In this document: positions 10,641 through 22,825 of the stretch, in pieces
How positions within the stretch are numbered: position 1 is the first letter of the stretch
Layout: the number at the start of each line of letters is the position of its first letter
Assembly (NCBI GenBank): GCA_010015675.1
Contig: ML976977.1
Span: forward strand, 152,182 to 216,181
From: Byssothecium circinans
Taxonomy: Eukaryota > Ascomycota > Dothideomycetes > Pleosporales > Massarinaceae
Length of the DNA stretch: 64,000 bases
Direction: 5' to 3'
The notes under the pieces: model-generated
What the model was told of the DNA's origin: nothing
Database searches by the model: none
The model's input: the letters and a program-made list of their open reading frames with translations, nothing else
Translations under genes and position numbers: made by a program

Positions 10641-13231
10641 TCACTCATCCTCCACAGTCGTAGTCGCCATCAATCGCTCCAGCATATCCATCACCGCCCG
10701 ACACGCCCATTTCACCGTATCCTTTTCCCTCTTACTAGCCGTAATCTCAGACTTGCTAACAACTTTCTTGAAGAAATACTGGAGACCAGCAATCATCTCC
10801 GTCGCCGCGTCTACATTGATAAAGACATTCAGCAGCGCTTTCTCATCGTGAAACTTCGATGGTCTCGACTTTCCTTTGCTCTTCTGCGTCTCTAGTATTG
10901 TTGTGACGAGCATGACCTCGATGAGTCGTTGCGTCTTGGGCTTGATGTATGGGAAGTTCAGTGGTTTCAAGCTCGTAATCGACAGACCGTCTTTTGCAAT
11001 CAATGTGCCGTATAATCTTCCAAGGTTGACCAGCCTCCGTAGGGACATGTCATTTTGAAGCTTGTCTTCGTCTTCGTCGGAGCTGTCGTCTTCTTCACCG
11101 TCCTTCGTCTCTCCTAAACTCTTGAATACGTCCCACAGGGCGAACTGGAAGCACTTCCGTGATCGGTGGTCTGTGCAGAACTTTTGAGCTAGCAGTGTAT
11201 AGTAGGGATTGTACGTGTTTTCGCAACCGGCGCAGTGTACAATAATGCGCGGGATCTCCATCTCTTGGGCCTTCTTCAAGTTCAGCTTGAGCAAACGCGT
11301 GTGGGCATCCTTGAAGTCGCTGGCCGACATGATGCTGATAAAGATGGCTCTCCGGATGTCGGTGTTCATACGCTGTTCTCGAGCGAGTTGATTAAGATCT
11401 ACCTCTCCGTCCTCGTTTAGGTCGAGAGTTTCAACTTGGGTGTTCTTCTGCACCGGTTCTTCCCTTTCGGCGACATCGTTACGCCAGCTTGCTCCCACCA
11501 GCCACCACTTGCCCTTCTTGTCGGTGTTTCTGACGTCTGTTAGGCCTATCCGTAGGGGCTCGGTGCCTTTGAGGTTGCGCATGTTCAACGTGCCCAGCTG
11601 CTTCTTCATCTTCACCGTGTGTTCGGTTACAATAGCCGAAGCTGCCACCCCGGTCTTCATCTTATTGTTCTTGAGGTCGTTGATGGTTTCAATCATAAAT
11701 TTCGTACGTACGGAAAGGCTGCCTTCACCCACTTGCGCAACCGATTTTTGCAGAAGTAGTACGATGTCTTTCAAGGAACTAGGATCATCTTGGCGAAGCT
11801 GTGAGCCCGATACCCTGACAACCCGCAGCAGTAGTTCCGTGTTAATCTCAGATAGATCGTCGAGGAACTGCCTGAGGTAGTCGAAGACCAGATTGCTCCC
11901 AATCATCTGAAAACAGTAGAGCTCTGCCACGACAGACATCAAATTGGTTGTGTGCTTGCCGACACCAGCCTTGTTTTGTGGATAGTTTCTGTCGAATTCT
12001 GAGACGATACGCTCGACCATCTGTGCACCAAAGTCGGGTCCAATAACCTTGTAGACGGCAGCGATGAAACCGGCGTGGAGTATAAGAAATGTGTCGATAA
12101 GCACCGTCTCATCAGCCAACAGGCCAATGAGTAGGTCGATGAGCGTTGTTGTGACGTAACCTCGAGCGTTGTTTTGATATATTTGCTCCACGTCGCGCAA
12201 GATTGTCATAATGTTGGCGTCCGAAAGTCTGTTGAGGAGGCCCTGGATCTGTCGTCGAAGGCGAAACAGCACCTCAGCATCTGCTGACGACGATGGGGCG
12301 CGAAGGGCTGGAGGTATGTATTTGGCAGCCTGATGTCCTTCAGTGACGGGCGCAACATATGGATTCTCCCGTACGCGAGGCTTCTCGACTGGTTGTTGCT
12401 CTCCGTCAGAGTCTGAGAATTCACTCTCTGCATCCTCATTAGGAGCATCATCCTCATCCTCATTGCTCAACAGGTCTTGATCTTCATTCATATCTCCTAT
12501 GTCGTCACTGTCTTGATCCGACTCTTCTTCAGCCTCCTCTTTTTTGACTTCGTTCCCGAGCGCCCGCCGCCGCTTGCTCGCCAGCCATTCTTCATCTCTA
12601 TCCCTCTTCCTCTTGGCAGTCTTCGAGGAGAACAGTTCCTCCTCATCACTGTCGAGCCCTCCTAAGTCACCGAAGAGATCCTCTAGACCATCATCGAGCC
12701 CTTTAGACTTCTTCTTTCCTTTGATTCCCAGCCGCTTCTCGAGAGCAGCTATTTCCACGTCGTCCTGAGCAAGTCTCTCCTTGACGGCCCGTGAGACTGT
12801 GGGTGGCGGCGATAGCTCTTTGGGCTGGTCCTTCTTCAGTATGCTTTTGACTGGGTTTTCAGTAGTAGTAGACGTGGTCCGCGGCGATCTCTTTTCCTCT
12901 TCCTCGTCCTCATCACTCCAGTCGACTTCCGACACGTCTTCGACGACCTCTCGGTTGCGTGCGTTCGGTGGGTTGGGATGCCGGACATTGGACGATTTTT
13001 GAGGCTTCTGTTGCTTTTTGGCCTGCCGCTCTGCCTTCCGGCGATCCTTTCGGTTCAGTGGTCCTCCATACCGTGCAGAGTTGTGCTTGCGTCGATTGCC
13101 TGGATCTGATCAAAGTTAGCTATACAAAGTCACCCTAAGTTTTGACGCGACATCCAATCCTTTGACATACCATCAACTTGATCGCGCAGCTCCTTGGGCA
13201 GCAGGGGGCCCGTATTAAGGCGTTGGCGCAT
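10641..13231 (-). CDS. SGD1: Nucleolar MIF4G-domain protein, Nom1/Sgd1 family
   Basis: Nom1/Sgd1 acts in the nucleolus in 18S rRNA processing and 40S assembly and, in animals, recruits PP1. Exon 1 (13171..13231) encodes MRQRLNTGPLLPKELRDQVD; intron 13106..13170 (GTATGT donor, acceptor GATCAG) leads to exon 2, 10641..13105, for 841 aa. The basic N terminus is followed by an acidic region with Asp/Glu runs (about residues 80-260). A MIF4G domain starts near residue 302 (LRRQIQGLLNRLSDANIMTI) and an MA3 domain follows about residues 625-740 (DIRRAIFISIMSASDFKDA). The domain order and length match the family. It is divergent from SRP14 with only 168 bp between the two ATGs. Confidence 0.9.
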
Positions 13232-13399
13232 GGTTGTGTCGGCAATGGATGAGGTTCTTCGCACACCCACAAAAAAGTTCGAGTCGGAGTTAACCCCCGC
13301 TCCACCCGCCTCCCGCACGGACCCATCCCACCTCCAATTCAATCGACGTATTGCTCGCTGAAGTCTATCAAGCACCGTGCACGAAATCAAACCGGCGCC
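13232..13399. promoter_or_regulatory. Compact bidirectional promoter NOM1 / SRP14
   Basis: Only 168 bp separate the divergent ATGs at 13231 (minus) and 13400 (plus). Both promoters and both leaders must share this space, unless one leader extends into the other gene. No TATA box is visible. Confidence 0.55.
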
Positions 13400-13876
13400 A
13401 TGCCTAATCACCTATCCAATGACGAGGTATGCTTATTCTAAAATGCAGCTATGCCCAGCTAATATGTCCAGTTCTTCACCAAACTGAACAACCTCTTCGA
13501 GTACAACCGCACAAAAGGCCACGGCACTGTCTACCTCACCCAAAAGCGCATGACCTTCGACACCGACCTATCGCCTCCCTCACCCACCAAGGTAGCCGAT
13601 GATCCGCTATGGGACACGCACCCCCAGAACCCTCTACCAATCCTGATCCGCGCCTCAAACAACAAGTCAGATGAGAAACCTGGGACTGACAGACGAAATA
13701 TCGACAAAATCAAGTTCTCGACAATCGTACAGTCAGACCAGCTAGATGCCTTCTTTGCGAGATATGCGGAGGCGTGTAAGGTAGGAATGAGCGGGTTGAA
13801 GAAGAGGGACAAGAAGAAGGGCAAGAAGGACAAGAAAAAGAAAAAGAAGGGCGGCGCGGGCGAGACCAAGGGATGA
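13400..13876 (+). CDS. SRP14: Signal recognition particle subunit SRP14
   Basis: SRP14 binds the Alu domain of SRP RNA and supports elongation arrest during ER targeting. Exon 1 is a 27-bp coding exon (13400..13426, MPNHLSNDE); intron 13427..13471 is followed by exon 2, 13472..13876, for 143 aa. Visible landmarks are FFTKLNNLFEYNRTKGHGTV, PILIRASNNK and KIKFSTIVQSDQLDAFFARY, which follow the SRP14 fold order. The C terminus is a Lys-rich tail (KKRDKKKGKKDKKKKKK) suited to RNA binding. Length matches the family. Confidence 0.92.
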
Positions 13877-14174
13877 TGAATCATCATGATGGGTTACCAA
13901 TCATATCGGATTATGGACATCCGCGATTTGACGGCCGATGTTAAGCACTTTGAAAATGACGATCCGGAAAGATGGAACACAGGCGGCAGAATATGATCAA
14001 TTATTGCTGGCGAGCTGCATGCTGAAAAGAGCAGCTTACGGACCCAGGAAGCCGAGAATATGTGTCCAAGGGAAAATCCATGCTGACAGCGCGGAAGCAT
14101 CGGAAGAAACGTTGTAAAAGTCATATACCCAAGTGTTAAGATCATCAGGTCATCCTCCAGGTCCTTCCACAAAT

Positions 14175-14955
14175 TCAATCCGCCTTCCTCTGCTTGAATA
14201 GTCTCAAGTTCAGTGGTAGTGGATGCCCCATCCACGTTGCCCTCTGTGTGTGGTCTCGTTCTTCATCATCCGTATTTGGATGAATCAATGCTGACAAGGG
14301 ACCTCTGTTAATAACTAGCCAGGGGATGAAAGCGCCGAATTGCTCTATATCATATTAGTAAAATCTCGGGAAAGCACGAGGAGCATAAATTACCAGGCGT
14401 GAAGATATTCACTTCGAACGTGGGTAGAGGATGGGGACCGATGGGCTTGTCCCAGACTCTGTAGATACGGAGCTCAGGAACTATTACTTGTGTAAGTATC
14501 TGGATGTAATAATGGAAACAGCCCTGGCTTTACATTCTCGCCGGATGCGCTCCCATAGCTCGTTGGCGAATTTGGTCTCTTCTTTATCGCTCTGGAGATA
14601 GTAGATGTGGACACTGCCAAGAAGTCAGATCGGAGTAATCTGGTACATTTTTTGGACAGTTTGCACATACTCGAAGCCTCCACGTTGGCCATTCGTTATA
14701 GGAGCAACGAAGGAGCTATACGCTTCGCTCTTCTTCTCCGCCGGTGGGTTGATGTAGGACTTGCCATCTTCCGCTTTCTCACTTCACCATGTTAGGATGA
14801 ATACCTGAGTTTCAAGGTAAAAGTCCTAAAGTTTATAAACCGTGTTTGGAAGATGTGTAGGCAATAAGGAATGTAGTTGCTCACTTAGGAAGAGGTTCAA
14901 GACCCTGGTAGCCTTCCAACGGTGAAGGATATGTGTACTGACTCGGATCCGACAT
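14175..14955 (-). CDS. DOPA 4,5-dioxygenase-like protein
   Basis: Members of this small family are non-haem Fe(II) extradiol dioxygenases; the Amanita and plant-pigment enzymes open the DOPA ring, but most ascomycete members have no known substrate. Five exons (14885..14955, 14671..14781, 14534..14613, 14394..14480, 14175..14344) close in frame to 172 aa. Family motifs are FDVHIYYLQS (first metal His), KFANELWERIRREFPELRIY, WDKPIGPHPLPTFEVNIFTP (second His), and EQFGAFIPWLVINRGPLSAL followed by IHPNTDDEERDHTQRATWMG. All introns are 49-103 bp with GT-AG ends. The acceptor of intron 1 (GTGAAG at 14782) is the least certain junction. It converges with SRP14 and diverges from AsnRS. Confidence 0.85.
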
Positions 14956-15567
14956 GGTTCCTTAAATGACCTGTAGTTGGTGCCTAAGTTTGAAGAGTAC
15001 GCGGTAGATGTAAGTCTTTGCACCAAATCGACGTCAGATAGCTTTCGGGTAGGTTTGTCAGCGAGTGCGGAATTGATATCTACAATGATGCAATTCGGTA
15101 AAGGATGGTCTGATGACAATTTGACCTTCGATCTCTTAGACAGAGAAAGCGATATCTGATGAGGTGGGTTTCCTGGAAGTCATCAGACCATTACGGGTCC
15201 CGTTTTGTCTACTTTTGGAGACTATCATCGAGGAGGGGTCGTCTACGCCACAACTGAACGCCACAATCGCCCCATTGGTCTGCAATATCAATCAACGCAC
15301 GATCTTGAATTCAGAAAACAAGGACAAAAGGAATGCCGTACCAAGTAGCACAAAAGAGTCAAGATAACGAATATTCAAGGACCTGCCCTTATCTCGACTA
15401 GAAACCGTTCGCGCTTCAGCACGGCCACAACGACGGGCGTGAGTCAGCCCCGCCATCGGCCAATGACTCCCCCGCGCCATATAATTTCCACCAGCGCAAC
15501 ACACCGCAGTCATACATCGACACTTTTCCAACCCATACCCTGCGAGACCGAGTCAATTGCTGTCGCC
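14956..15567. other. Divergent intergenic region, DOPA-dioxygenase-like / AsnRS
   Basis: Holds the promoters of two divergent genes. Some short open frames cross it, but none has an ATG and motif content that I can support. I see no clear TATA box. Confidence 0.45.
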
Positions 15568-17402
15568 ATGGCACAAGCCACCTACTACATCGACGAAGAC
15601 GTCGGCCAAGACATCTCCACCCAAACTGGCGACGAGAGCTTGCCCTTCAAGACACTGAGTTTCGCTGTCCTCACCCACGGCGAGACGCACACATTCCTCA
15701 CGCGCAAGAGCTTGACAGGGGAACTCGCTGAGGGCGCCGACCCCTCGGCACGCTTGGAATGGAAGCCTGTGGCTAAAGCCGCTATGAAGAAGGCTGTCAA
15801 CTATGCTAAGGCGCAGAAGAAGAAGGCAGGCAAAGAGCAAGAACAGCTCGCCCTGCGCATGAAGGAGGAGCAGGATCGTAAGAAGGTCTTGGATGAGGCG
15901 AAGAAGATTGTGTTGGAGGAGGACTCGAGTCTACCCGCTGCAGTCAGGATCAAACTAGATGATACGGACGCTCAGAAGATCAAGCTGGGAGACGGCAATG
16001 AGAACAAGGGCACGCGCGTGAGGGTGTTTGGACGTGTACACAGAATGCGAAGTCAGAAAGAGCTCATGTTCATCACGCTCAAGGACGGATATGGCTTTAT
16101 GCAGGTTGTGCTGCAGGGACAGTTGGCGAAGACGTACGATGCCCTCACGCTCACCCGAGAGTCAAGTATGGAGATCTTTGGTGAGCTGAAACAGGTTCCG
16201 GAGGGAGCACATGCACCAAACAACCGGGAACTGCACGCCGACTTCTACAAGATCCATCCGGGCTGGAAGGCTGCTGGCGGCGAAGATGCCATCACCAATA
16301 AGGTCTCCAAAGATACCGAGCACGCGACACTGCTGGACTTGCGACACCTTACTCTTCGCGGCGAAACTGCCTCAAAGGTCCTCATCGTCCGAGATGCTGT
16401 AGAATTTGCTTTCAACTCTGTTTACAAGGAGCTGCGGTTGTAAGTTGAGTGATCCCCTGCTACGCTATATCGATACTGATATGAACAGACGCAAAGTCAG
16501 CCCACCGGCACTTGTTCAGACCATGGTAGAAGGTGGCGCCACACTCTTCGGCCTCCCCTACTACACAGAAGAAGCCTTCCTGACCCAATCGTCACAACTC
16601 TACCTCGAGACCTGCCTCCCCTCCATGGGCGATGTGTACTGCATCGAGAAGTCTTTCCGTGCCGAGAAGTCCCTGACCCGACGACATCTAGCAGAATACA
16701 CGCACATTGAAGCCGAGCTAGACTTCATCCACTTCGAAGATCTACTCAACCATCTCGAAGAGGTCATGTGCCGCGTTCTTGAAGTCACCATGTCCGAACC
16801 CACCGTCAAGCAGTACATCCTAGACCTCAACCCGGAATTCAAGATGCCTGAGCGCCCCTTCAAGCGCATGAAATACACCGAAGCTATCGACTGGCTGGTC
16901 GAAAACAACATCCCCAACGAAGACGGCGAGCCGCACAAGTTTGGCGATGACATCGCGGAGGCGGCTGAGCGTAGGATGACGGATATCATCAACCGACCAA
17001 TCTTCTTGACGCACTTCCCTGCCGAGATCAAGGCTTTCTACATGTTGAAGGATAAGGAGGACTCGAGGGTAACTGAGAGTGTGGATTGCCTGATGCCTGG
17101 TGTTGGAGAGATTGTGGGTGGTAGTATGAGGATTGACCAGCATGAGGAGTTGATGGCCGCTTTTGCGAGGGAGCAGATCGATCCTACCAGCTACTACTGG
17201 TACACGGATCAGAGGAAGTGAGTCAACCCCCATACCAAAGCTTCAAAATAACATGCACTGACGAAGGTGGCCTAGATACGGAAGCTCTCCCCACGGCGGC
17301 TACGGTCTCGGTCTCGAGCGCTTCCTCGCATGGCTCTGCAAGCAGCACACGGTCCGCGACTGCTGCCTGTATCCACGCTATTTTGGCCGCTGCAAGCCTT
17401 AG
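15568..17402 (+). CDS. DED81: Asparaginyl-tRNA synthetase, cytoplasmic
   Basis: Class IIb synthetase that charges tRNA-Asn. Exons 15568..16439, 16489..17217 and 17276..17402 give 575 aa, the usual size. The start [15 protein letters not shown] matches the eukaryotic AsnRS N-terminal extension; the in-frame ATG at 15439 is upstream and less likely. A charged linker ([19 protein letters not shown]) precedes the anticodon-binding OB fold ([20 protein letters not shown]). The catalytic core shows motif 2 ([20 protein letters not shown] then THIEAELDF) and motif 3 ([11 protein letters not shown]) in the last exon, ending [15 protein letters not shown]. No mitochondrial presequence is seen. Confidence 0.95.
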
Positions 17403-19080
17403 AACATTGCATCTTCACCCGCCCCCTCTTCTTCCCTTCCCGGTCCCTTGGCCTTTGCTGTAGACTTTCATATCCATGACCCTGTTTTCCTTTCTGTAGC
17501 CGCTAGCGTACCGACGGAATAGATTCCCCCGTGCGACATTTGACTCAAGCAACCCTTGTCTGCTCAGAGTCCTCACTTCAAAATTTATTTTTTTTACGAA
17601 GTACTGTAGACTGAAAGAACCGGTGAATCGCGATTCAAGTTCTCATGTCTCACAAGAACTTTGATGGAACGAATCATACCCAATCATACATCCGGTCAGT
17701 GTGTCCGCTTCGTGTTGCCTGCCCACACTTCGTCCTCGTCCCAACCACTTGACCCACCAGACCGGATCGGAACCCACCACACCGTCAGACTATACTTGGA
17801 CGTTTCACCATTCGCTGATCTATATTACTGCTGTGTGTATGCATGTACATGGAACCAGGCTCCCTTCGCTGCATGCACTCACTGCATGCGGAACGGCACT
17901 CCCTGGCCTGTTTTATTAAAAGCTATGGGCGCGTCCAGACACGTTCATGTTAGTGAGTCAGCCTGTTGTTACTCAGTCTGTCAACCAGTCAGGTCAACAA
18001 CAGATATAATAAGGCCCACAAGGCTATCAAAAAGGCAAACTCGTATTCAGTCAGTCACTCTTGGTGGGCACTCATTGACTGGATCACCGAGGACATCACG
18101 ATAGGTCCATGTTCTTGCAGACGACGCTTCACAGCGCACCAGTCGGTCAGTTACTTTGATTAACCATCTCCACACCAGTTCCATTCTGCCTTTCGTTCGT
18201 CCTATAGCATACATGATTCCCCTATTCGCACACGTCCGATAGTCCCCAAGGATATGCAACCCAAACGCAAGCGTGTCCCTCCCGAGATGAAAAAAGGAAG
18301 GAACCATCGCTGTAGCCCTGAAGGGGTCAGATCAGACGGCTAGCCTCACATACGCCGTATCGCAAAAAGTGCAGGGGAAGTGAAAAAAGACAAGCAGTGA
18401 TTTTCAGTGGTGGGCTGAGAGCCGGTACTCAATCACACCCACAAAGGTACCAAGATGTAGTTGGGAAAAACGCCATGATTGATCAAAGGGGGAAGTTGCT
18501 TCAATGCCAGAAGCCGGAAATGGAAATATCGCAAAATGCCGACTAAAACTCCTCGCTATGCATTCAGAGTAAGGAAAAGTCTCCCTGGTGTGAAGAAGAG
18601 AGAGCGCCGTCACCACTAAACGGTTACCAGCTGAAAGGTGACGAATCGCTGTTCCGAAACCGGATAGAAAAACGGAATAGGGGGACAATGAGACGTGCTG
18701 ATCGCGCCAAGCCATCCCAGTGGGAATGAAATATGACTGTGTGGGTCGACCAGCTTGGTTGGATGTACAATATGGGGGTAGTCGAGTCGAAGAAAGAACC
18801 GACAGAATCGTTTCGGACAGATGTCCAAGAAATCTGTGGCTGGGGTGGATGTGTAAAGCGCGCTAGTGGCGAGAATGTTGGGACGCGTTCGCTTAAATAC
18901 GGGTGAATCTAACTCAGCGATAAAGGATCGCGACGGTCCGTAAACTTGTCGTAACACAATTCCAGGTTATCCAGAGCGAACCGAAGGAAAGCCTGCTGCA
19001 TGGCGCCTCTCTCTCGCGGAGACGATCTAGAATGAGCGCAGTAATCGACCTAGACTCCAACGATGCGAAGCTAGACTCAG
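17403..19080. other. Convergent intergenic region, AsnRS / Rco1-like gene
   Basis: About 1.7 kb between two gene ends. It includes an A/T run near 17584-17595 and several GTCAGT-like short repeats near 17950-18060. Open frames up to 147 codons occur, but most lack an ATG start or any motif. I cannot support a gene here; a non-coding RNA is possible. Confidence 0.45.
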
Positions 19081-22000
19081 CTAGCCTTTGAGGCGCATGC
19101 TGATGAGCTTTTGCAGCTTGATCAACTGTGCGCGCTCTGCATCAGAGACCGGAGGCGGCGGAGCATCGGAGATGGTAGAAATGACCTCTTCCGGAGCGTC
19201 GGCCTGTTTCACGTGAATTAGCGCTGGTCAGACATTGGATGTCAGCGAGGGAAGCAAACAACTCACCGTGAGCCTCAGAACGAGAGCGTCAACGTTCGTG
19301 TCGTTCATGCCGATGTCATGCTCTTTCTTAGCGAATTGGGCGAGATGGAGAGCAGCCTGCTGTTGCTCGATCGGGCGAGCGGCGAAGTGCTGCATGGAGG
19401 CTTTGCGCTGGGCAGCAGCCTTTGTGGAAGCCTCATCCTGCCTCGCACGCTTTGTGACACGTCCGCTGAACACCGTGTTAGTAGTAGAAAAAAAAGTGAA
19501 TGATGCAGGCGCTTACCTCTTGACCTTGCCAATGAAGTCCAAGATGAGACCCTTCTCGGGAACGCGATAAACATGTGAGTTGAAATCCTTCTCATCGGTA
19601 CCGAAAACATAATTGCCCTCGCCGTCAGTGTCATCGTCAGGATCGTTGATGATGTCGATGAGGCCGTTGTTGCGCATTCCACGAGAGAAGGTGGGCTCGA
19701 TGACATTCGGGTGCCTAGGCTTGCGCACTTTCCTGCCAAGCCGAGGGATAGGCGCGTCGACCATGGCGGTGTCTTGTGCTTCATTCAGATCGTTCTGCAC
19801 GACATAGCCACTGCGAAGGTCATGCTCAATGTGACGTGGGCATCGCCACGCGTCACGGTGCGCACTGTCGAGGTTGATGTGAGGTGGGTTTGCCATGGGC
19901 GGATCCAGACAGTCCAGGTGCCAGTGGGCAGCGCAAAAGTCGCACTTCAACATCTGGCGCTTGCCGCCTGAAGTGAAGCCGCATGATGTGCACAGGATGG
20001 GCTTGTCGCCATCGTTAATTTTCGTGTAATCTGGCCTCTGGTACCCGTATCCGCTGCTCTTTGCACTGTGTTTGTTAGTCAACCGCTTTAGCACTCAAGT
20101 ACGCGTCATACTTACAGTGGGAACTTCTTGGTCTCCTCCATATACGAGCCATCTGCACGGGCAGCAACATTCTCATAGAAATTCTGAACCTCTGTTGGCA
20201 AAGCAAAAGCGCGCGTGTTGATGGATTCAAGTGACTTGAAGAGCGGCGCGAGAGGCGCAAAGTTCAAGAATTCGGTGGCAGTCTCCTCGGCGGGTTTCAG
20301 CTTTGCAGAGCACTCGAAGCACGAGAACGAGCCAGTGGGAGCCTCAAGCATAGGCGGATCGCAGCAGAGAAAGTGAAAGACGCGTGGGCAGTGGTCACAA
20401 ATAACAAACTCGCCCGCGCCTTTGCAGGCTGAACAAAGGTCATCGCTCTCAGACGGCGGCGAGCTCTGGCATGGTGTTAGTGGAGGAGACAATGTTGAAC
20501 TCGGCGGCGAGTATGGATATTTGAGACGAGGAACGGTTGTTGGGAGAAGCATTTGTGATGAAGGACGAAAAAGTGGAAGGAGGTTGATGATGTTGTAGTG
20601 TGGTGTAGAAGGGATGATGTGGTTGGGCCGAAGGAATTTAGTGGCACTTACTGGGTCATTGTCATCAGGCCCCGACTGTCTCGAACCGCCACCTCCCGTA
20701 TGCGGGATACCTGCGATAGGTCCATCGCGATTCTTAACCGGCCTAAAGATACATCTTGGTTAGTTTGCTTGTTTCTCTTGCAGCGCGCGGGAGACGATAA
20801 ACTACAAACACGTGCAAACACGTTGAGCTTGCTCAGTCGATGCCGCGACCCCTGTAATGAAACGGGTACTGGCGTGGTGCAGCGCTTCAACACAACGTGA
20901 CAGGGATGACTGGAAACACGATTGGGGAGTACTTACGACCTCTTCGTTCGAGCTGCCTGGAGAGCCTGCCCGTTGTTCAGCTTCACTCGCTTGCTGGGGA
21001 CGTGGCTGAAGGCGCCCGCGGGCGTAGAGGGACGGCTCGTTGTAGCAGAGTCGATATGAAGATGGGGGGACGAGAACCTAGAGTCCTCCGGTGGACGCTT
21101 TGCACCGCTGGTTTGGATGGTCATGCCATTGCGCTGCGGCTTTCGTCCAGCTCGACGCACATGGGCAGGGCCGGCTGGCGGACCAACAGCAATCTGAGAC
21201 TCCGTCAGAGACTCAGTCTCGAGCATCTCATCATCGAAGCGGATCTCCGAGGTTGGCGCAAAAGCTTGCATCTGCTCTCGCAACGGTTGCTGATCGTTCG
21301 AGTATTTCTGTCGCACTTTCTCTAGTTCTGCCAGCTTGGCTAGCTCCTCTGGAGTGACGGGCAGCTTCTCCTTGTGCTTGCCAAATGGTTTGGTTGAGTT
21401 TGCCCGTGATTTCTTTGCAGCACGGGCGGCAGCGATATTCTTCGCTTTCTTAGCGACAAGGGCAGCGTTGTTGCCGTTGATCCGAGCTGGTTTGGGGGCC
21501 TCGACATTCTTGATGATCTCTTCATTGACATCAGAAAGGTCGGAGTCGCTACCAGCGCCAGTTTCGGGGGTTTTGTCTGCTGGCGTCGGAGTGTTAGTGG
21601 GTGCCTCCGCTGTCGTATCTCGTCCGGAATGCGGTGCGAGGTGACCATTTGGAAGTTGTGATTTACGAGGCGACTTGGAGCTCATCTTACGAGCAGGCGG
21701 GGTTGGTGCTTCGGCTGCCGGGAAGGCCGGAGCGGTGGTGAAAGGATTGGGTGCGGCAACCGTAGGTTCTACATCGACCAGTGACTCCTCAGGCTCGAGA
21801 TCTACAGGTTTTGCGATCTCGATAGTGGGTGCTGCAGCAACCTCCAAGTCCAGGGGCGGAGAGGCGTAGTCAGACGGTGGGGTGGCAACAGCAGGAGCTG
21901 GCGGCGAAGATGCCGCCCGCGCTGCTTGTGCTTGTTTCGCAGACATTGCGGCATCTTGGGCTTGCTTTACCTTAAATGCCCGTTTGATACGTTTCTTCGC

Positions 22001-22825
22001 AGCCTTGATGAAGGTTCGAAAGACACCCCAGTCTTCGGCGCTCTCCTTCTGATGGATGACTCCGTCCAGTGCCTTCGCAAGGTTTGGGTCTTCTCGGCTT
22101 GCATCGAGCATGTCTTTGAGTGCAGTACCGACATTCTTGATATCGTTGTTAACGCAGCGGGCGATGGCGTCGTTAACGGCAATGTGAATGCGCTGTGAAG
22201 TCTCGTGGTCTAATGACTGTATAGGAAAGTTGCTCGCGAAAGGAGTGGCGGTGGTCGCAGTCGCCGGGACCATGCCGTTCTTTGCGGGTGTCTTGGCTTG
22301 CGCAGACGGCTTGCCTTGCGCGGCGCCCTTGCCCCTGACTGGAGTTTTTGCGCCGTGAGACGTCTTCACCTTCTTCTTCGTGGGCTGATAATCGTCATCC
22401 TCATCTTCATCCTGCTCGGGGAAGGTGGCCTGGATATCCTCATCCTCCTCCTCCTGTCGCTCAGAGTCCTCTCGCGCAAGCTCGGGAGCTGGCGTCATCT
22501 CGGGCGTGGTACCCTCGTCTTCGCCCATGAACGTGTTGCTCTGCCTGCTCAAGGCCTTGCGGCGGACGCTCGAGTTGCCATGGACTTTTTGCCTTGCCTT
22601 CGAGGTGGGTAGAGCGCCGAGGGGGGCCATACCCTGTAGCACACCTTGGGGATAGAAGCCGTGCTCTTGGAACGACGGGGCCGGGTTCTGCAGCGCTGGC
22701 TCAACCCAAGTGTCGAGTGAGCTCTGGAATTTCTCGCGGCGTGAGTCTGAGAAGGGAGGAGTCGCGGCGGGCGTGTCTTGGGGAGTGCCTGTGCGGCTTT
22801 TGCGCTTTTGGCGGGTCGCCGGCAT
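19081..22825 (-). CDS. Double PHD-finger protein, Rco1-like (Rpd3S histone deacetylase complex)
   Basis: Rco1 is the PHD subunit that, with Eaf3, targets the Rpd3S deacetylase to transcribed chromatin. Six exons (20937..22825, 20652..20742, 20466-junction 20116..20465, 19517..20065, 19267..19465, 19081..19203) close in frame to 1066 aa; the ATG at 22825 opens MPATRQKRKSRTG. The first 630 residues are low-complexity, rich in Ala/Pro/Lys/Glu, with acidic runs and basic patches. PHD1 (about 671-712) reads CSACKGAGEFVICDHCPRVF, PHD2 (about 802-855) CTSCGFTSGGKRQMLKCDFC with AHWHLDCLDPP, matching Rco1-type spacing. A short C-terminal helix (AERAQLIKLQKLISMRLKG) ends the protein. The Rco1 assignment rests on the PHD pair and layout; related fungal PHD proteins are an alternative. 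Confidence 0.85.
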
